The notes beneath the pieces are model-generated. The model ran no database searches. It had not been told where the DNA came from and worked only from the letters and a program-made list of their open reading frames with translations. From Entomortierella parvispora (Eukaryota > Mortierellomycota > Mortierellomycetes > Mortierellales > Mortierellaceae), in assembly GCA_963573315.1 (NCBI GenBank), contig OY752148.1, positions 735,263 through 799,262 on the forward strand: DNA of 64,000 nucleotides, written 5' to 3'. Shown here piece after piece: positions 1 through 10,300 of this stretch. The position numbers and the translations under genes are program-made. Numbering within the stretch: the first letter of the stretch is position 1; each line of letters opens with the position of its first letter.

Positions 1-1
1 C

Positions 2-3000
2 GCACGTAATGAAATTACCAATACGACTCTCGACCTGGATCAAGGGAAGACGAATGAGTACAGGAAGAAACTTATGATGATTAAGCAAAGGCACGACGCC
101 TTGGAGATAAATTATCGTATGCTGTGTGACATGCGCCAGCCTGTTCCCGCACAGTGGGCAAGTCAGCAGGCACCGGCTCAAGACAGCAACGCTGCTTCCT
201 CGACACCGCAAGGACCAATGCGCTCTGAAGCAGGATTTCCAGTCAAGCCACTGCCTCAATGGAAGCGATTTGGAGAAGCTGATACTAAATCCGCTTATGA
301 CTGGTGGGCTCACTTCGAACGAGAAGTGGTGCCATACCTTGGAGAAACCTACCTCCGATCTCATGGTGACAGGTACCTGTGCTATCTTGTTCTGAGCCAA
401 CATTTTCACGACAAACTCAAGGCCATCTTTGCAGACAATCAAGAGGTGATCACCATCGATTACCTGGAAAGAACATTCTTCGAAACTTGCTTAACCACTG
501 AAGAGCGAGAGGCAGCCTTGTCTAACCTGACCAACTTTGGCCGCCATCAAGGGGAACCGTACCGTCACTACGCCCACCGTATCGCGCGCGCTACCAGAGT
601 GTACCGCATTCAAGATGACAACGACCTCATCCTCACCCTACTGCGTCAAGGCATTTCATCCCAGGAGATGGACACTGTTAATTCCCGGTTCCAGATGGCT
701 AACCGCCACTTGGTGCAGCTGCCGGACAGTCCTCTTACTATCAGCGATTTCTGCGCCGCCTTGAGTAAACTCACAGGGCCCAGCAATGCACGCGATGACT
801 TCCGCGCCCCTTTGGTGCCCATCAATGATCAAAAGGCTGTCAAGGATACCGCCGGAACCAAAGGATTGTACTGTGACACCTGCAAGAAGAACGGTAACCA
901 TACCACAAAAAACCACTTTGAATGCGAATACTGCCGTAAACCTGGTCACTCAATGGACAAGTGCCGCACACGTATGAACGAAGAACGGAGCAGAGGTCGC
1001 TCAAACAATTATAATGACAACCGGGACAGAGCCGACCACAAGAACCCAGGGTATTCTGCCCGAGGATCAGGTCGCTATGAACCCTACCAATCTGATTCTC
1101 GTAACCGTCGAGAAGACCAGGATAATAATAACTCACGAGACCGTAACTATCGTAAGAACCCTCTTCATATACTTCGCGGAAAAGCATGGAAGCCTTACCA
1201 AGATCTTCACTTCAACATGCTAACTTCTGCCCTTAACTCACCTCAGGCTAAGGACGTACCACCGATACTGGAAGAAAATTTCATCAAGTTAATTCATCTG
1301 ACTGATTCCATATTGGGGCACGCAGGCAGGGGAAGTACAGAGTTACAAGGCAGTATGACAATAAACGAAGAACAATTGAGTACTCATGAAACAATCGTGT
1401 ACAACGAACTCGTAGATGAAAAGGATGCTGACTCCAGATTAATAGTACCTATCTACTTCGAAGGGTATCAGTTTGAAGCTCTACTTGACTCAGGAGCTAC
1501 CAAGTCCTTCATTGACAAATCAATCGTAGACAACCTCAAACTAAATGTGAACAAAGCACACGGAAATATATTCCTAGGACACAAGGAAATGCATGTGGCC
1601 CGTACAGGAACAACGGAACAGATAGAGATAGAGTGTAACGAACACTTCTTGCTCACTTCATTCGAAGTCTTTGACTTGCAGTATCCTTTCGTCATCGGAA
1701 TGGATTTATTCAACAAACTCGGGTTCACCATTGGAGGCATAGCAGATGGTCGTGCACACGCACATACCCTCCCACCTCCGATACCGGACGAGAAGCCATC
1801 GACGCTACCTCTAGAAACTCCAGCTGAAGAACTTACGGACAAATTCAAAAAGTGTAAGGCACAATTTATGAACGAAATTGAGGGAGCGTTACACGGCAAT
1901 GCCCAAATTCCTCTGGATAGCCACTGCACACTACCTGAAATGCATGTCTTCCTAGACGTTCCAGAAGGTACCACGGTGTATCGCCGGCCAAGAAAATTCG
2001 CCGAACAGCAGCAACATATCTTCGATGAGCAAGTTGACAAATGGCTTAAGGATGGAGTCATCACACATGCGCCGGCCAATAATCGCCACAACAATACGTT
2101 GACTCTGGCGGCCAAGAAAGACCTACTAGGCAATAAAACGAAATGGCGAGTCTGTCTCGATCCACGACCCTTGAACAAGCTACTCAAGGATGACAATCAC
2201 CCTGTACCATTGATATTGGATATCCTGCAACAAATTGGAGGGCATGCAATATATTCCACAATTGATCTTACGCAAGCTTATCATCGCCTACCTATTGAAG
2301 CAGGCCACCAACCACTGACGGCCTTTATGCACCGTGGAATTCAGTATATGTTCCGGCGAGCCCCGTTCGGACTAAAACCTCTCTCCAGTATTTTCCAACG
2401 TGGAATGACGCGCATCCTGGGCGACTTGCCTTTCGTGTTGGTTTTTATCGACGACATCGTCATTTTCTCTAAGACCAGAGAGGAGCATGCAGAACATGTC
2501 AAATGCGTAATTGAGCGGCTTACAAAAGCTAACCTAATTATCAACCCGGATAAGTCGCATTTCTATGCCACACAAATTGTCCTCTTGGGCTTCGTGGTGG
2601 ACTTAGCTGGTAAGCGTGTCGACCCCACCAAGCTTGCCAATATCGAGCAATGGGTACCCCCAACGACGGGCACTCAAGTACAATCATACATGGGCACCTT
2701 CAATTTCTTCCGGGAGTTTATTCCGCTGTTCAGTACACTAGCGGCACCATTAGACAAATTAAGGCACGAGACAAAACCTTTCAAGCTCAATCAGGATGAA
2801 CTGGACGCCTTCAATGCTTTTAAAAAATTACTGAGCATGGCTCCCATCCTGCACTTCCCGGATTTTTCACTGATGTTCTACGTTGCCACTGATGCATCCA
2901 ACGTGGGCGTCGCAGCGGTGCTATACCAACGAGTATATAACGAATCCAAGAAGAAATGGCAGAACAGGTATATATCGTTCATGGCACGATCACTACAGGA

Positions 3001-4633
3001 CCGAGAACGTCGCTACTCAGCAACCCAAAAAGAATTACTGGGTATCGTTTTCGCACTTACAAAGTTTCATTATTACTTGTGGGGCAGACATTTTACACTC
3101 TATACTGACCACCGCGCTCTTATATACATTCATACCCAAAAGGATCTGAATTCCATGCTTACAGGATGGCATGAGACTATTTTGAGCTACGACTTCGCCG
3201 TAGAATATCGACCTGGAGTCATGAATATCCTACCTGACCACTTGTCCAGACTATTCCCAGCATCAATGCAAACGCGCTACGATTCCAACCAAGCGTATAT
3301 TGTCAATGCCTACATGCACATCATGCAAAACAGTGACACCATAATGCGCACGGTACACGAAAACAAAATAAAGGACGAAATCCTCCACAAGACTCATGCT
3401 CTAGGACATCTAGGAGCAAATGCGATGGTACGCTCCATCCACGCTGAGCAATGCACATGGCCCCGTCTCACGGATGACTGCCTAGCTTGGGTTAAGAAAT
3501 GCCCGGATTGCCAAAAATACAACATTAGTCTCAAGGGCTACCATCCACTGAAAGCTATCCACGCAAACTTGCCTGGAGATCATATGGCAATGGACTTGGC
3601 TGGACCATTCCCGTTATCTACAACAGGCAATGTCTTCCTCCTCATCCTAGTGGATGTTTGCACCCGCTTCGTATTTCTCAAGGCCATACCTGACAAACAG
3701 GCCAATACAGTGGCACGCGCCCTCTTTGACATATTCTGTACTATTGGTTTTCCTCGCGTTTTACAATCCGACAACGGCAGAGAATTTGTGAACAAACTTA
3801 TGCACACAATGACTACTCAGTTCGGTGTCGATCACAGGCTTCTTACACCATACCACCCTCGAGGTAATGGCGTCGCAGAACGACACGTCAAAATTGCAGT
3901 CGACATCATCAAAAAGGAGCATCAACAAAAACAAGACTCCTGGGACCTTCATGTCCCTATGGCACAGCTTGCAATGAACTCAAGGATCGTCGCCCTCCAT
4001 AATTCATCCCCGTTTTCTCTCTTCTTTGCTCGGAAGGCCAACGGCTTCCAAAATTACTCCAAATCTACAAAAACTACTATGACTCACGCAGACCTCTGCG
4101 AAAGACTCCAATATATGACAGAAGTTGTGTTCCCTGCCATTGACAAAAAATCACAAGAGACACAAAGGAGAATGATTGCGAGATTCAATGCGACCGTCTT
4201 GCAGAATGATTTCCCAGACGGCGCCAAAGTAATGACGCTTGATCCAATTCTCGGCAACAAGCTTACGCCTCGCTACGAAGGGCCATACACTGTAGTGCGC
4301 CGCACATCCGGTGGTTCATACGAACTTCGTGATGGTACTGGCGAACTTCTTAGCCGCAACTATGCTCCTTCTCAGCTCAAACTGGTATTAGAAGATCTGG
4401 CGACTCTGCCAATTTTTGAAATCGAATACATTCTTGACCACCGACCACATCCTTCCCGAGGGGGGGAGTGGGAATACAAAGCAAAATGGGTAGGCTACTC
4501 AGAAGAGGATTACACATGGGAACCTGAAGAAAACTTCATCGAAAAACAATGCGTTCGAGACTACTGGAAACTTGTTAAAGAAAAGAAGAATCCATCGCAG
4601 CAAAGACAAAAGAGATATTTACCAAGGGGCTGA
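2..4633 (+). CDS. Ty3/Gypsy chromovirus gag-pol polyprotein, 5' end outside window
   Basis: One uninterrupted frame is open from the first codon of the window to the stop at 4633, so the protein starts to the left; an ATG at 74 is probably internal. In order it shows a gag region with a CCHC zinc knuckle (922-963, CEYCRKPGHSMDKC), an aspartic protease active site DSGAT (1487-1501), a reverse transcriptase with FIDD in the catalytic box (2444-2455), an RNase H with TDAS near 2884, an integrase with an HHCC zinc domain (about 3395-3520) and D-D-E residues (MDLAG near 3591, SDNGRE near 3766, AERH near 3868), and a C-terminal chromodomain (about 4414-4590). Gag and pol are fused in one frame, unlike the two other elements here. 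No disabling stop is seen, so the copy may be recent, but its 5' LTR cannot be checked. In this class the chromodomain usually directs integration to particular chromatin. Confidence 0.95.
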   Translation, partial: ARNEITNTTLDLDQGKTNEYRKKLMMIKQRHDALEINYRMLCDMRQPVPAQWASQQAPAQDSNAASSTPQGPMRSEAGFPVKPLPQWKRFGEADTKSAYDWWAHFEREVVPYLGETYLRSHGDRYLCYLVLSQHFHDKLKAIFADNQEVITIDYLERTFFETCLTTEEREAALSNLTNFGRHQGEPYRHYAHRIARATRVYRIQDDNDLILTLLRQGISSQEMDTVNSRFQMANRHLVQLPDSPLTISDFCAALSKLTGPSNARDDFRAPLVPINDQKAVKDTAGTKGLYCDTCKKNGNHTTKNHFECEYCRKPGHSMDKCRTRMNEERSRGRSNNYNDNRDRADHKNPGYSARGSGRYEPYQSDSRNRREDQDNNNSRDRNYRKNPLHILRGKAWKPYQDLHFNMLTSALNSPQAKDVPPILEENFIKLIHLTDSILGHAGRGSTELQGSMTINEEQLSTHETIVYNELVDEKDADSRLIVPIYFEGYQFEALLDSGATKSFIDKSIVDNLKLNVNKAHGNIFLGHKEMHVARTGTTEQIEIECNEHFLLTSFEVFDLQYPFVIGMDLFNKLGFTIGGIADGRAHAHTLPPPIPDEKPSTLPLETPAEELTDKFKKCKAQFMNEIEGALHGNAQIPLDSHCTLPEMHVFLDVPEGTTVYRRPRKFAEQQQHIFDEQVDKWLKDGVITHAPANNRHNNTLTLAAKKDLLGNKTKWRVCLDPRPLNKLLKDDNHPVPLILDILQQIGGHAIYSTIDLTQAYHRLPIEAGHQPLTAFMHRGIQYMFRRAPFGLKPLSSIFQRGMTRILGDLPFVLVFIDDIVIFSKTREEHAEHVKCVIERLTKANLIINPDKSHFYATQIVLLGFVVDLAGKRVDPTKLANIEQWVPPTTGTQVQSYMGTFNFFREFIPLFSTLAAPLDKLRHETKPFKLNQDELDAFNAFKKLLSMAPILHFPDFSLMFYVATDASNVGVAAVLYQRVYNESKKKWQNRYISFMARSLQDRERRYSATQKELLGIVFALTKFHYYLWGRHFTLYTDHRALIYIHTQKDLNSMLTGWHETILSYDFAVEYRPGVMNILPDHLSRLFPASMQTRYDSNQAYIVNAYMHIMQNSDTIMRTVHENKIKDEILHKTHALGHLGANAMVRSIHAEQCTWPRLTDDCLAWVKKCPDCQKYNISLKGYHPLKAIHANLPGDHMAMDLAGPFPLSTTGNVFLLILVDVCTRFVFLKAIPDKQANTVARALFDIFCTIGFPRVLQSDNGREFVNKLMHTMTTQFGVDHRLLTPYHPRGNGVAERHVKIAVDIIKKEHQQKQDSWDLHVPMAQLAMNSRIVALHNSSPFSLFFARKANGFQNYSKSTKTTMTHADLCERLQYMTEVVFPAIDKKSQETQRRMIARFNATVLQNDFPDGAKVMTLDPILGNKLTPRYEGPYTVVRRTSGGSYELRDGTGELLSRNYAPSQLKLVLEDLATLPIFEIEYILDHRPHPSRGGEWEYKAKWVGYSEEDYTWEPEENFIEKQCVRDYWKLVKEKKNPSQQRQKRYLPRG

Positions 4634-4982
4634 AATCACGGCAACAAATGCCAAGAAGGGTTTCGATCCCACATAGCCTCCCCTTCAACAATATCACATG
4701 AGGTTTTCATATTTTTCCCTCAAAATATCTTAGAGTTAGCAAAGAGGTTTTATTTTTTACCCTCTACGCTGCCAGCAGCGCCAGATCTCGCTACACTCTC
4801 CATGGGAGGGGAAGTCATGTCGCATAATTTGGTGGCAAAGGCAAAGATTTTGGAACCAAATAATGCTGCTGGCGGCAAGGCAGTCACAGAGGCCCGATCA
4901 GGTACATATACCTGATCGTTACAATAAATCAAGAGATCCCTCTCTCATTCTTACCGACTCTGTGTGCCGTATACTTTTTACC
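4634..4982 (+). other. 3' flank of the first Gypsy element (probable partial 3' LTR)
   Basis: No gene is visible here. The stretch begins right after the chromodomain stop and contains AATAAA at 4923-4928, preceded by a strong hairpin. This would fit a 3' untranslated region or 3' LTR of the first element. The matching 5' LTR lies outside the window, so the LTR borders cannot be set. Sequence shared with LTR-X starts only at about 4983. Confidence 0.4.
4895..4918. other. Perfect 10-bp hairpin before a poly(A) signal
   Basis: Arms CGATCAGGTA (4895-4904) and TACCTGATCG (4909-4918) pair perfectly around a 4-nt loop. The AATAAA lies five bases downstream. It could stabilise or terminate the element's transcript; the function is inferred from position only. 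Confidence 0.5.
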
Positions 4983-5299
4983 CTTGATCCTCCCTGCCCA
5001 CTCTAGCAGCATATCCATCCGTGTGCCAGCCCTCCTTGATCAAGTCCTGTACCGCCCTCCGATCGCTCCGTAGGATCACCTGGACCCTCGCCTATCCGAT
5101 ATCAATTGGCCATTTGCGAGTATAGTATAGTCGCCGTCGTGCTCTTAGCCTTGTAGTCTTTGTTCTCCTGTTTGGATCCCGTTAGGACCTGCCTGCTCTT
5201 CGTACTATCTCCTTGAGACTGTATCTGATCATACAACAGCGTTGTGCCTGATTCCCTGTGGCCCTGAGAGCAAAGTCCCTATCAACTACCACATCACAC
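4983..5299 (+). repeat. LTR-X fragment lacking all three introns
   Basis: This stretch matches 12507-13219 nearly base for base, but three internal blocks of LTR-X are missing: 12646-12867, 12950-13035 and 13121-13208. Each missing block begins GT and ends AG, and each contains a CTGAC branch-point-like box. The junctions here fall at 5120/5121, 5202/5203 and 5287/5288. The copy therefore looks like reverse-transcribed spliced RNA. It is followed by a leader and a truncated gag-like frame. Confidence 0.8.
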
Positions 5300-5433
5300 C
5301 CGAAGCCAATTTGGTGGAGAACCTGGGCAAAAAACAAGCTCAACCGTCTGAGATTAAAAGAAGGCTCTGATCATTCGAGAACAACTAGTGTCCCGCATTT
5401 GAATCCAGCCCCACCCTGATAAACCAATCAACC

Positions 5434-5874
5434 ATGTCAGACAACGCCAGTAGTCAGGAACAACCATCCCCTGTGTTGGTCGATATGCGTATGGAAGGAG
5501 AAGTCCCGAACCACCTTCTCAACCAACCGCTGGATTCTACGACAGGCGGCCCCAATCACTTCGTGGCCACGGAAAGAGAGGAGAGAGTCATTGAGAATGC
5601 AGTAAACCGGATCCTGAGAAGAATCGAGTTAATGACTGCAAACCAACATCCGAGATACGCGCAACCCTTCGACTCAGCCCCAGAAGCGGAGGAGCATTCT
5701 CCCCAACAACAATTTAGACCGAACACGAGATCACCCAACCTACGAGATGACGGAGCCCGTGAACCATGGGACCATCAATATCATGATGCCCCCAGAGCTG
5801 TCACGAAACGTCGCAGACTCAGATCGTACGAAGTACGCGTCTCTTGTACCTCTGGTCTAGGATCGCGAACCTAG
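5434..5874 (+). pseudogene. Truncated gag-like N-terminal fragment
   Basis: An ATG opens a 146-codon frame directly downstream of the intronless LTR-X fragment and its leader (5300-5433). The product is acidic and proline-rich, then basic, and has no zinc knuckle or other domain. From about 5840 the frame runs into the LTR of the next element, so the last dozen or so residues are LTR-derived. The position (LTR, leader, ATG) suggests the start of a gag gene cut off by the later insertion. A host gene is less likely, because repeats lie on both sides. Confidence 0.45.
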
Positions 5875-6250
5875 GATCTGTATCCGCACTCATTGGCTTG
5901 TCCTCTGATCTCCGACGAGTACCCCTGGCGTCCAGGTTCTGGACCTAGGGCTATAGCTACCCTTAGTACGTATCTCTCAGCCGCACCTATCAGGACCTCC
6001 ATCTCGTTCTCCTTCATCTATGTTGCCATCCCGGACCCTACTCATAGGTCCGGCTTATGATTAGTACCTGCCCGGATATGTATCCTACTCTTTCGTGTCA
6101 TCTCTGACTCAACGTAGGCCTGGGTCCAGGCCTTCATCACTCTCTAGTATATAAACCCCCCTGTCCTCTTGCTTTGTTCCTCAGTCTGCAATTCACAATA
6201 AACCACACCTTTCCTTCACCTTCTTGTTCCTGCCTTGTCTGACCGTGACA
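5847..6250 (+). repeat. 5' LTR of second element
   Basis: The segment 5962-6250 matches 21440-21730 with only small changes, and both copies end in CCGTGACA. It contains a TATA-like TATATAA (about 6150) and AATAAA in the CACAATAAACC stretch (about 6197). The left border is uncertain because the second copy is truncated there. No clear tRNA primer site follows the LTR end. Confidence 0.65.
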
Positions 6251-6259
6251 AGAGCGCAT

Positions 6260-7354
6260 ATGTCGCACATGGATTTCAAGGACAGAAAAGAGCCACGCGT
6301 TTGCTCGCACGGAAAGTTCAATCCAAAAAAGCACAAGGCAGAGGTATGGTTACGACAATATCAACTATGGGCTGGTACTCAATTCACCAACCTCAGACCT
6401 GAGGCGCGTATTTCAAGAACCGTCGAGTCCTTTGGAGCTTCGATGGGGACCGACGAGACCCAATCCTGGTTTGTCCAACTCCTCCAAGCGACTCCCCGAG
6501 CTTACCCTGAGGCCATTTACCGAGACTTCCGTCAAACCTTCATGTCCGTTCGCGATCAACTATTATCGGGTTCCCTAGTCTTGCTAGACAAGTGCAAACA
6601 AACCAAGAAGGAATCAGTGAAAGCATTTAACAACCGCTTCTCTATCCTGAACCGCCAATATCTGGAGGCAACACTTCAAGGACAAGGGGTATATGACGAG
6701 GCAGGCGTTCGAAGGGCTTATCTCAAGAATCTCTTCTTACCGGACATCGCCACGAGGATTCACCACGGGGACAACCTAGATTGGATGATGGCCCAGGCCG
6801 ATAAATGTGCCCTCAAGATGTACGAGCTGTATTTAGCCCGCCATGATGACGAATCGGACGAATCAAGCGATGAGGAAGAATCACCCGAAGACGAGGATGA
6901 AGCCGAAGCTAGCAGCACCATTATGAAGACTCCCACCGATGATAGAAAGACGACCGGGACCAAATCCACGACTGTCACAACCTCCAGGGCTGGTACTACC
7001 TCGACAACTACCAACAAGGATAAGACCGACCTGAAGAACTCTGTATCCAAGGACGAGTTTGATCACCTCTCTCGAGAAATGGAACGCATGAAGATTCTTA
7101 TCAGCAAGGGTAATCGATCCATCCCTAGGCCCGCCGGGCCTCCCACCACTCGATACTCTGGCGAGAAGAGTGCCCCGGAGGTCAGACAATGCTACAATTG
7201 TCAGCAGACAGGGCATTTAGCACGAGACTGTCCTGCTCCGAAGACAAACCAGACCCTGTTGGTTGAGTCCATGATTGACAACGGTATTGGCGTGGAAGAC
7301 TTCAACGTTCGCTGTTACTACTTTGGATACGTTGAGGTTGAGATGGATTTTTAG
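6260..7354 (+). CDS. Gag protein of second Gypsy element
   Basis: The first in-frame ATG after the LTR is at 6260, with another at 6269; translation ends at TAG 7352-7354. The protein (364 residues) has a capsid-like helical N-terminal half. A very acidic and Ser/Thr-rich linker follows (about 6850-7020), then a CCHC knuckle CYNCQQTGHLARDC at 7190-7231 that would bind the element's RNA. The pol frame is -1 relative to gag and opens at 7342, overlapping the last ten gag bases. Confidence 0.85.
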   Translation: MSHMDFKDRKEPRVCSHGKFNPKKHKAEVWLRQYQLWAGTQFTNLRPEARISRTVESFGASMGTDETQSWFVQLLQATPRAYPEAIYRDFRQTFMSVRDQLLSGSLVLLDKCKQTKKESVKAFNNRFSILNRQYLEATLQGQGVYDEAGVRRAYLKNLFLPDIATRIHHGDNLDWMMAQADKCALKMYELYLARHDDESDESSDEEESPEDEDEAEASSTIMKTPTDDRKTTGTKSTTVTTSRAGTTSTTTNKDKTDLKNSVSKDEFDHLSREMERMKILISKGNRSIPRPAGPPTTRYSGEKSAPEVRQCYNCQQTGHLARDCPAPKTNQTLLVESMIDNGIGVEDFNVRCYYFGYVEVEMDF

Positions 7355-10300
7355 AAGGGGACCATGGAACTACTCCAAGCCATGAACCCCCTGACCCTAT
7401 CCATGGAGAAACGTTAGAAGAAGAAGAAGCAAACGTGTTGGTAGCAGCTCGCTCCTCCCCACGCAATCCAACCAACTCATTACCTTACGCAAAAGCACCG
7501 CCGCCTAGAGGTATACCCCGACCGACCGCTTCCGCCCAGGTCCTAAAGCAACCCCCGGCTTTGACCAACCGCCTCGGCCCTCCCAGCATGCATCGCCCGA
7601 AGACCATTCAACATGCTGAATCCAAGACATCCACGATGGATGTAGATCCTCCTTCTCGACGAGAGATGATGACCGCCGTCGAGATCCCTGTCCGTCCCAA
7701 GAGTAATGTGACGTTTGCGGTCGAGGGCCCATCTGCTGCGGAAAACCTGGCCCGGCTCGAACGTACAATCGCTGCCCAGAACGCAATCAAGGCGCAGAGG
7801 GACAATGGACAAGCCAAGAGAGATGAGAAGGAGGAGGATGAGGTGGATGGAGGCTTGCGAAGGATGATGGTTCCCCCGAGGGAGGGTCGAAAAGCAATGG
7901 CGGCAAGAAAAGTGAATGGAGATGGAGATGCTGGCCCGAGCATGAGTGCGTCAGCAGGACCGAAGAACACTTGGGACGAAAAAGACCGAGCTAAGCCACC
8001 CCCGCACACTGGAACAAAAAAGAAATCAGAGAGCAGCAAGAGCCAAAAAGGGAAAGAGGACAGCAAAAAAGGGACGGACAAGAAAAAGAAATCTGGCCGG
8101 ACACGCGAGTCGGACGAGGCATTTCTAAAGTCTCTTCCCAACCCCATCGTCTTGCAGTTGAACCAACAGCCGTTTGACATCCGTCAGTGCTTAAGGACCA
8201 CTAAGGTTGAGGGTCTTACCATCGGTCAACTAATGGAGTTATCCCCCAGCATCCGCCGAACCGTTCAAGCATCGTTGAAGACTGTACCGCGTGAGGAGCG
8301 AATTTTACTCAGTGAAGAATATCCGTCCCTGCCCCTCGGGGAGTCTGAAGCGGAAGAGTTGCGTGTATTTTTGAATCGTGTTGAACGATCAAAGACAGAC
8401 ACTCATGGATTCCGAGCCGCAATTATGGGAACCAAGTGCGATATCTTACTTGATGGAGGATCTTGCGTCAATGTCATCCGTCGCGGGTTCTTGGAGCAGA
8501 TTGGCATCACCAACCACACTCCATATTCATCGTTTACTTTGAAAGGGTTGACGGGGAATGCAGGCGTGGCTGGAGAGGCACCGAGCGTGCCTATCGATAT
8601 CCAAGGTATCATGATCCCGGCCGGTTGTGTGATCGTCGAGTCCGTCGACTTCAATATTCTGTTGGGTCGTCCTTTCCTTGAAGCCTGTGGAGGATATACA
8701 GATTGGGCCACCGCCGTTACTAGTTTGCAAATACAAGGCTTCAAGATCGTGATCGATGGACGTGCTCGAACCACCCCGAAAGTCTCTCGTCTCCCCATCC
8801 AAGATAAACAACAGGACCCGGTGATAGAAACAAGTGAAGAGGGTGACACCGACGGTTCATCAGACGAGTCGGACACAGATGAGGAGGATTCTTCGACCGA
8901 CGACAAAGAAAACGACGACGAAGGGTATGCCCTACTCATTCGAAGCATTCAGGAGGGCAAGGTTGAGCGGACTGATGCGCGACAACTCAAGAAGGACGAT
9001 GAGAATGAGGAGATCGTCAATTGTTGGTTCTTGCGCGCCGTCTTCCCTGATCCCCCTGCTTTGGATGGACGACAACCCACCTCTTGTTTGTCAATTTCAG
9101 AGTCTTCGGATACGGCCTCATCGAAGATCAGCGATCCTATGTTTGATGCGGCCCCGATAATGGTCAACAATTCATACGGATTTCATTTGGAGGCTCCCCG
9201 CTGTCGTGATCGTTTGACTAACACCCCGGTCATATTGTTGCCCGGCCTGGAGGAGCGATCAGTATACGTGGGAGATATCCAAGAGGTTCACGACAACTTG
9301 CCTGAAATCCAACGCATTTTTCAGGAGCACCAGGAGTGTTTTCCCAAGGAAGGGGAGATGTCTAGGACGTTGGATGCAGATATGTTGGAAGCCCCTGCCT
9401 CTTTTCACCTCAAACCTGGGTCCAAATTTCCGCGCGCATATAACAAAAAATACTCGTCCGGACAAATTGCGACCTTGTGCGAGTATCGAGACCAGATGGT
9501 CAGGGCTGGAAAAATGAGGCGATCTGGCTCACCTGCTTCTTGCAACCCTCTCCTGATTCAGAAGAAGGATGGATCTTATCGGGTGTGCATTAATTTTATC
9601 CCTGTCAACAAATTAATTGCCCCCATGGCCTGGCCCTTACCGGACCCTATCACTGAGATATACAAGCTGCAAGGATGCGAATTCTTATCTTTTTGGGATT
9701 GCAAGGACGGGTACCTCCAATCGCCCATTGCCGAAGACAGTCGCTTTCTCACCGCCGTTGCTTTCCCAGACGGACTGTACGAGTACAATGTATTACCGAT
9801 GGGCCTCATTGACTCCATGCAATGGTACACTCGACACATGGGCGAGGTCTTTAATTCTATCAAGGATCGACTCAGCAATTTTGTGGACGACATGGCTACC
9901 GGAGATGCCAAATTCCCCCTTCATTTTCGGACTGTGGAAGAAGTGTTGGTGCGGATGGATGAGTTCAATGGATCGTTCTCTGGCAAGAAATCAGCATTTT
10001 TTGTGAAGCAGCGCGAGTTTTTGGGACGGATCGTCGGGAATGATCATATCTCGGCCGACCCAAAGAAGCTATCCAAGATGGAATATTGGCCGGTTCCGCA
10101 AAATGTGACAGAGTTGCGCGGATTTGTCGGGTTTGCCTTATTCCTCTGCGATTTCATATCCAACTTTTCTGCCATGGCTGCTCCACTCTTCCCGCTGTAC
10201 AAATTGCACAAGGATTCCAAGGCCTTTGTCGACAAATGGTTGTCAGACCCCAAGTATACAGAAGCCTTTCGTGCCATTCAAATCGCTCTGGTTACTGCTC

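Noticed and set aside
4750-4932. 60-codon frame on the - strand
   Set aside because: It is short, lies in the 3' flank of a retroelement, and overlaps the hairpin and poly(A) signal.
5300-5433. TGGTGGAGAACC at about 5311 as a tRNA primer-binding site
   Set aside because: It lies more than ten bases past the LTR end and I could not match it with confidence to a tRNA 3' end.
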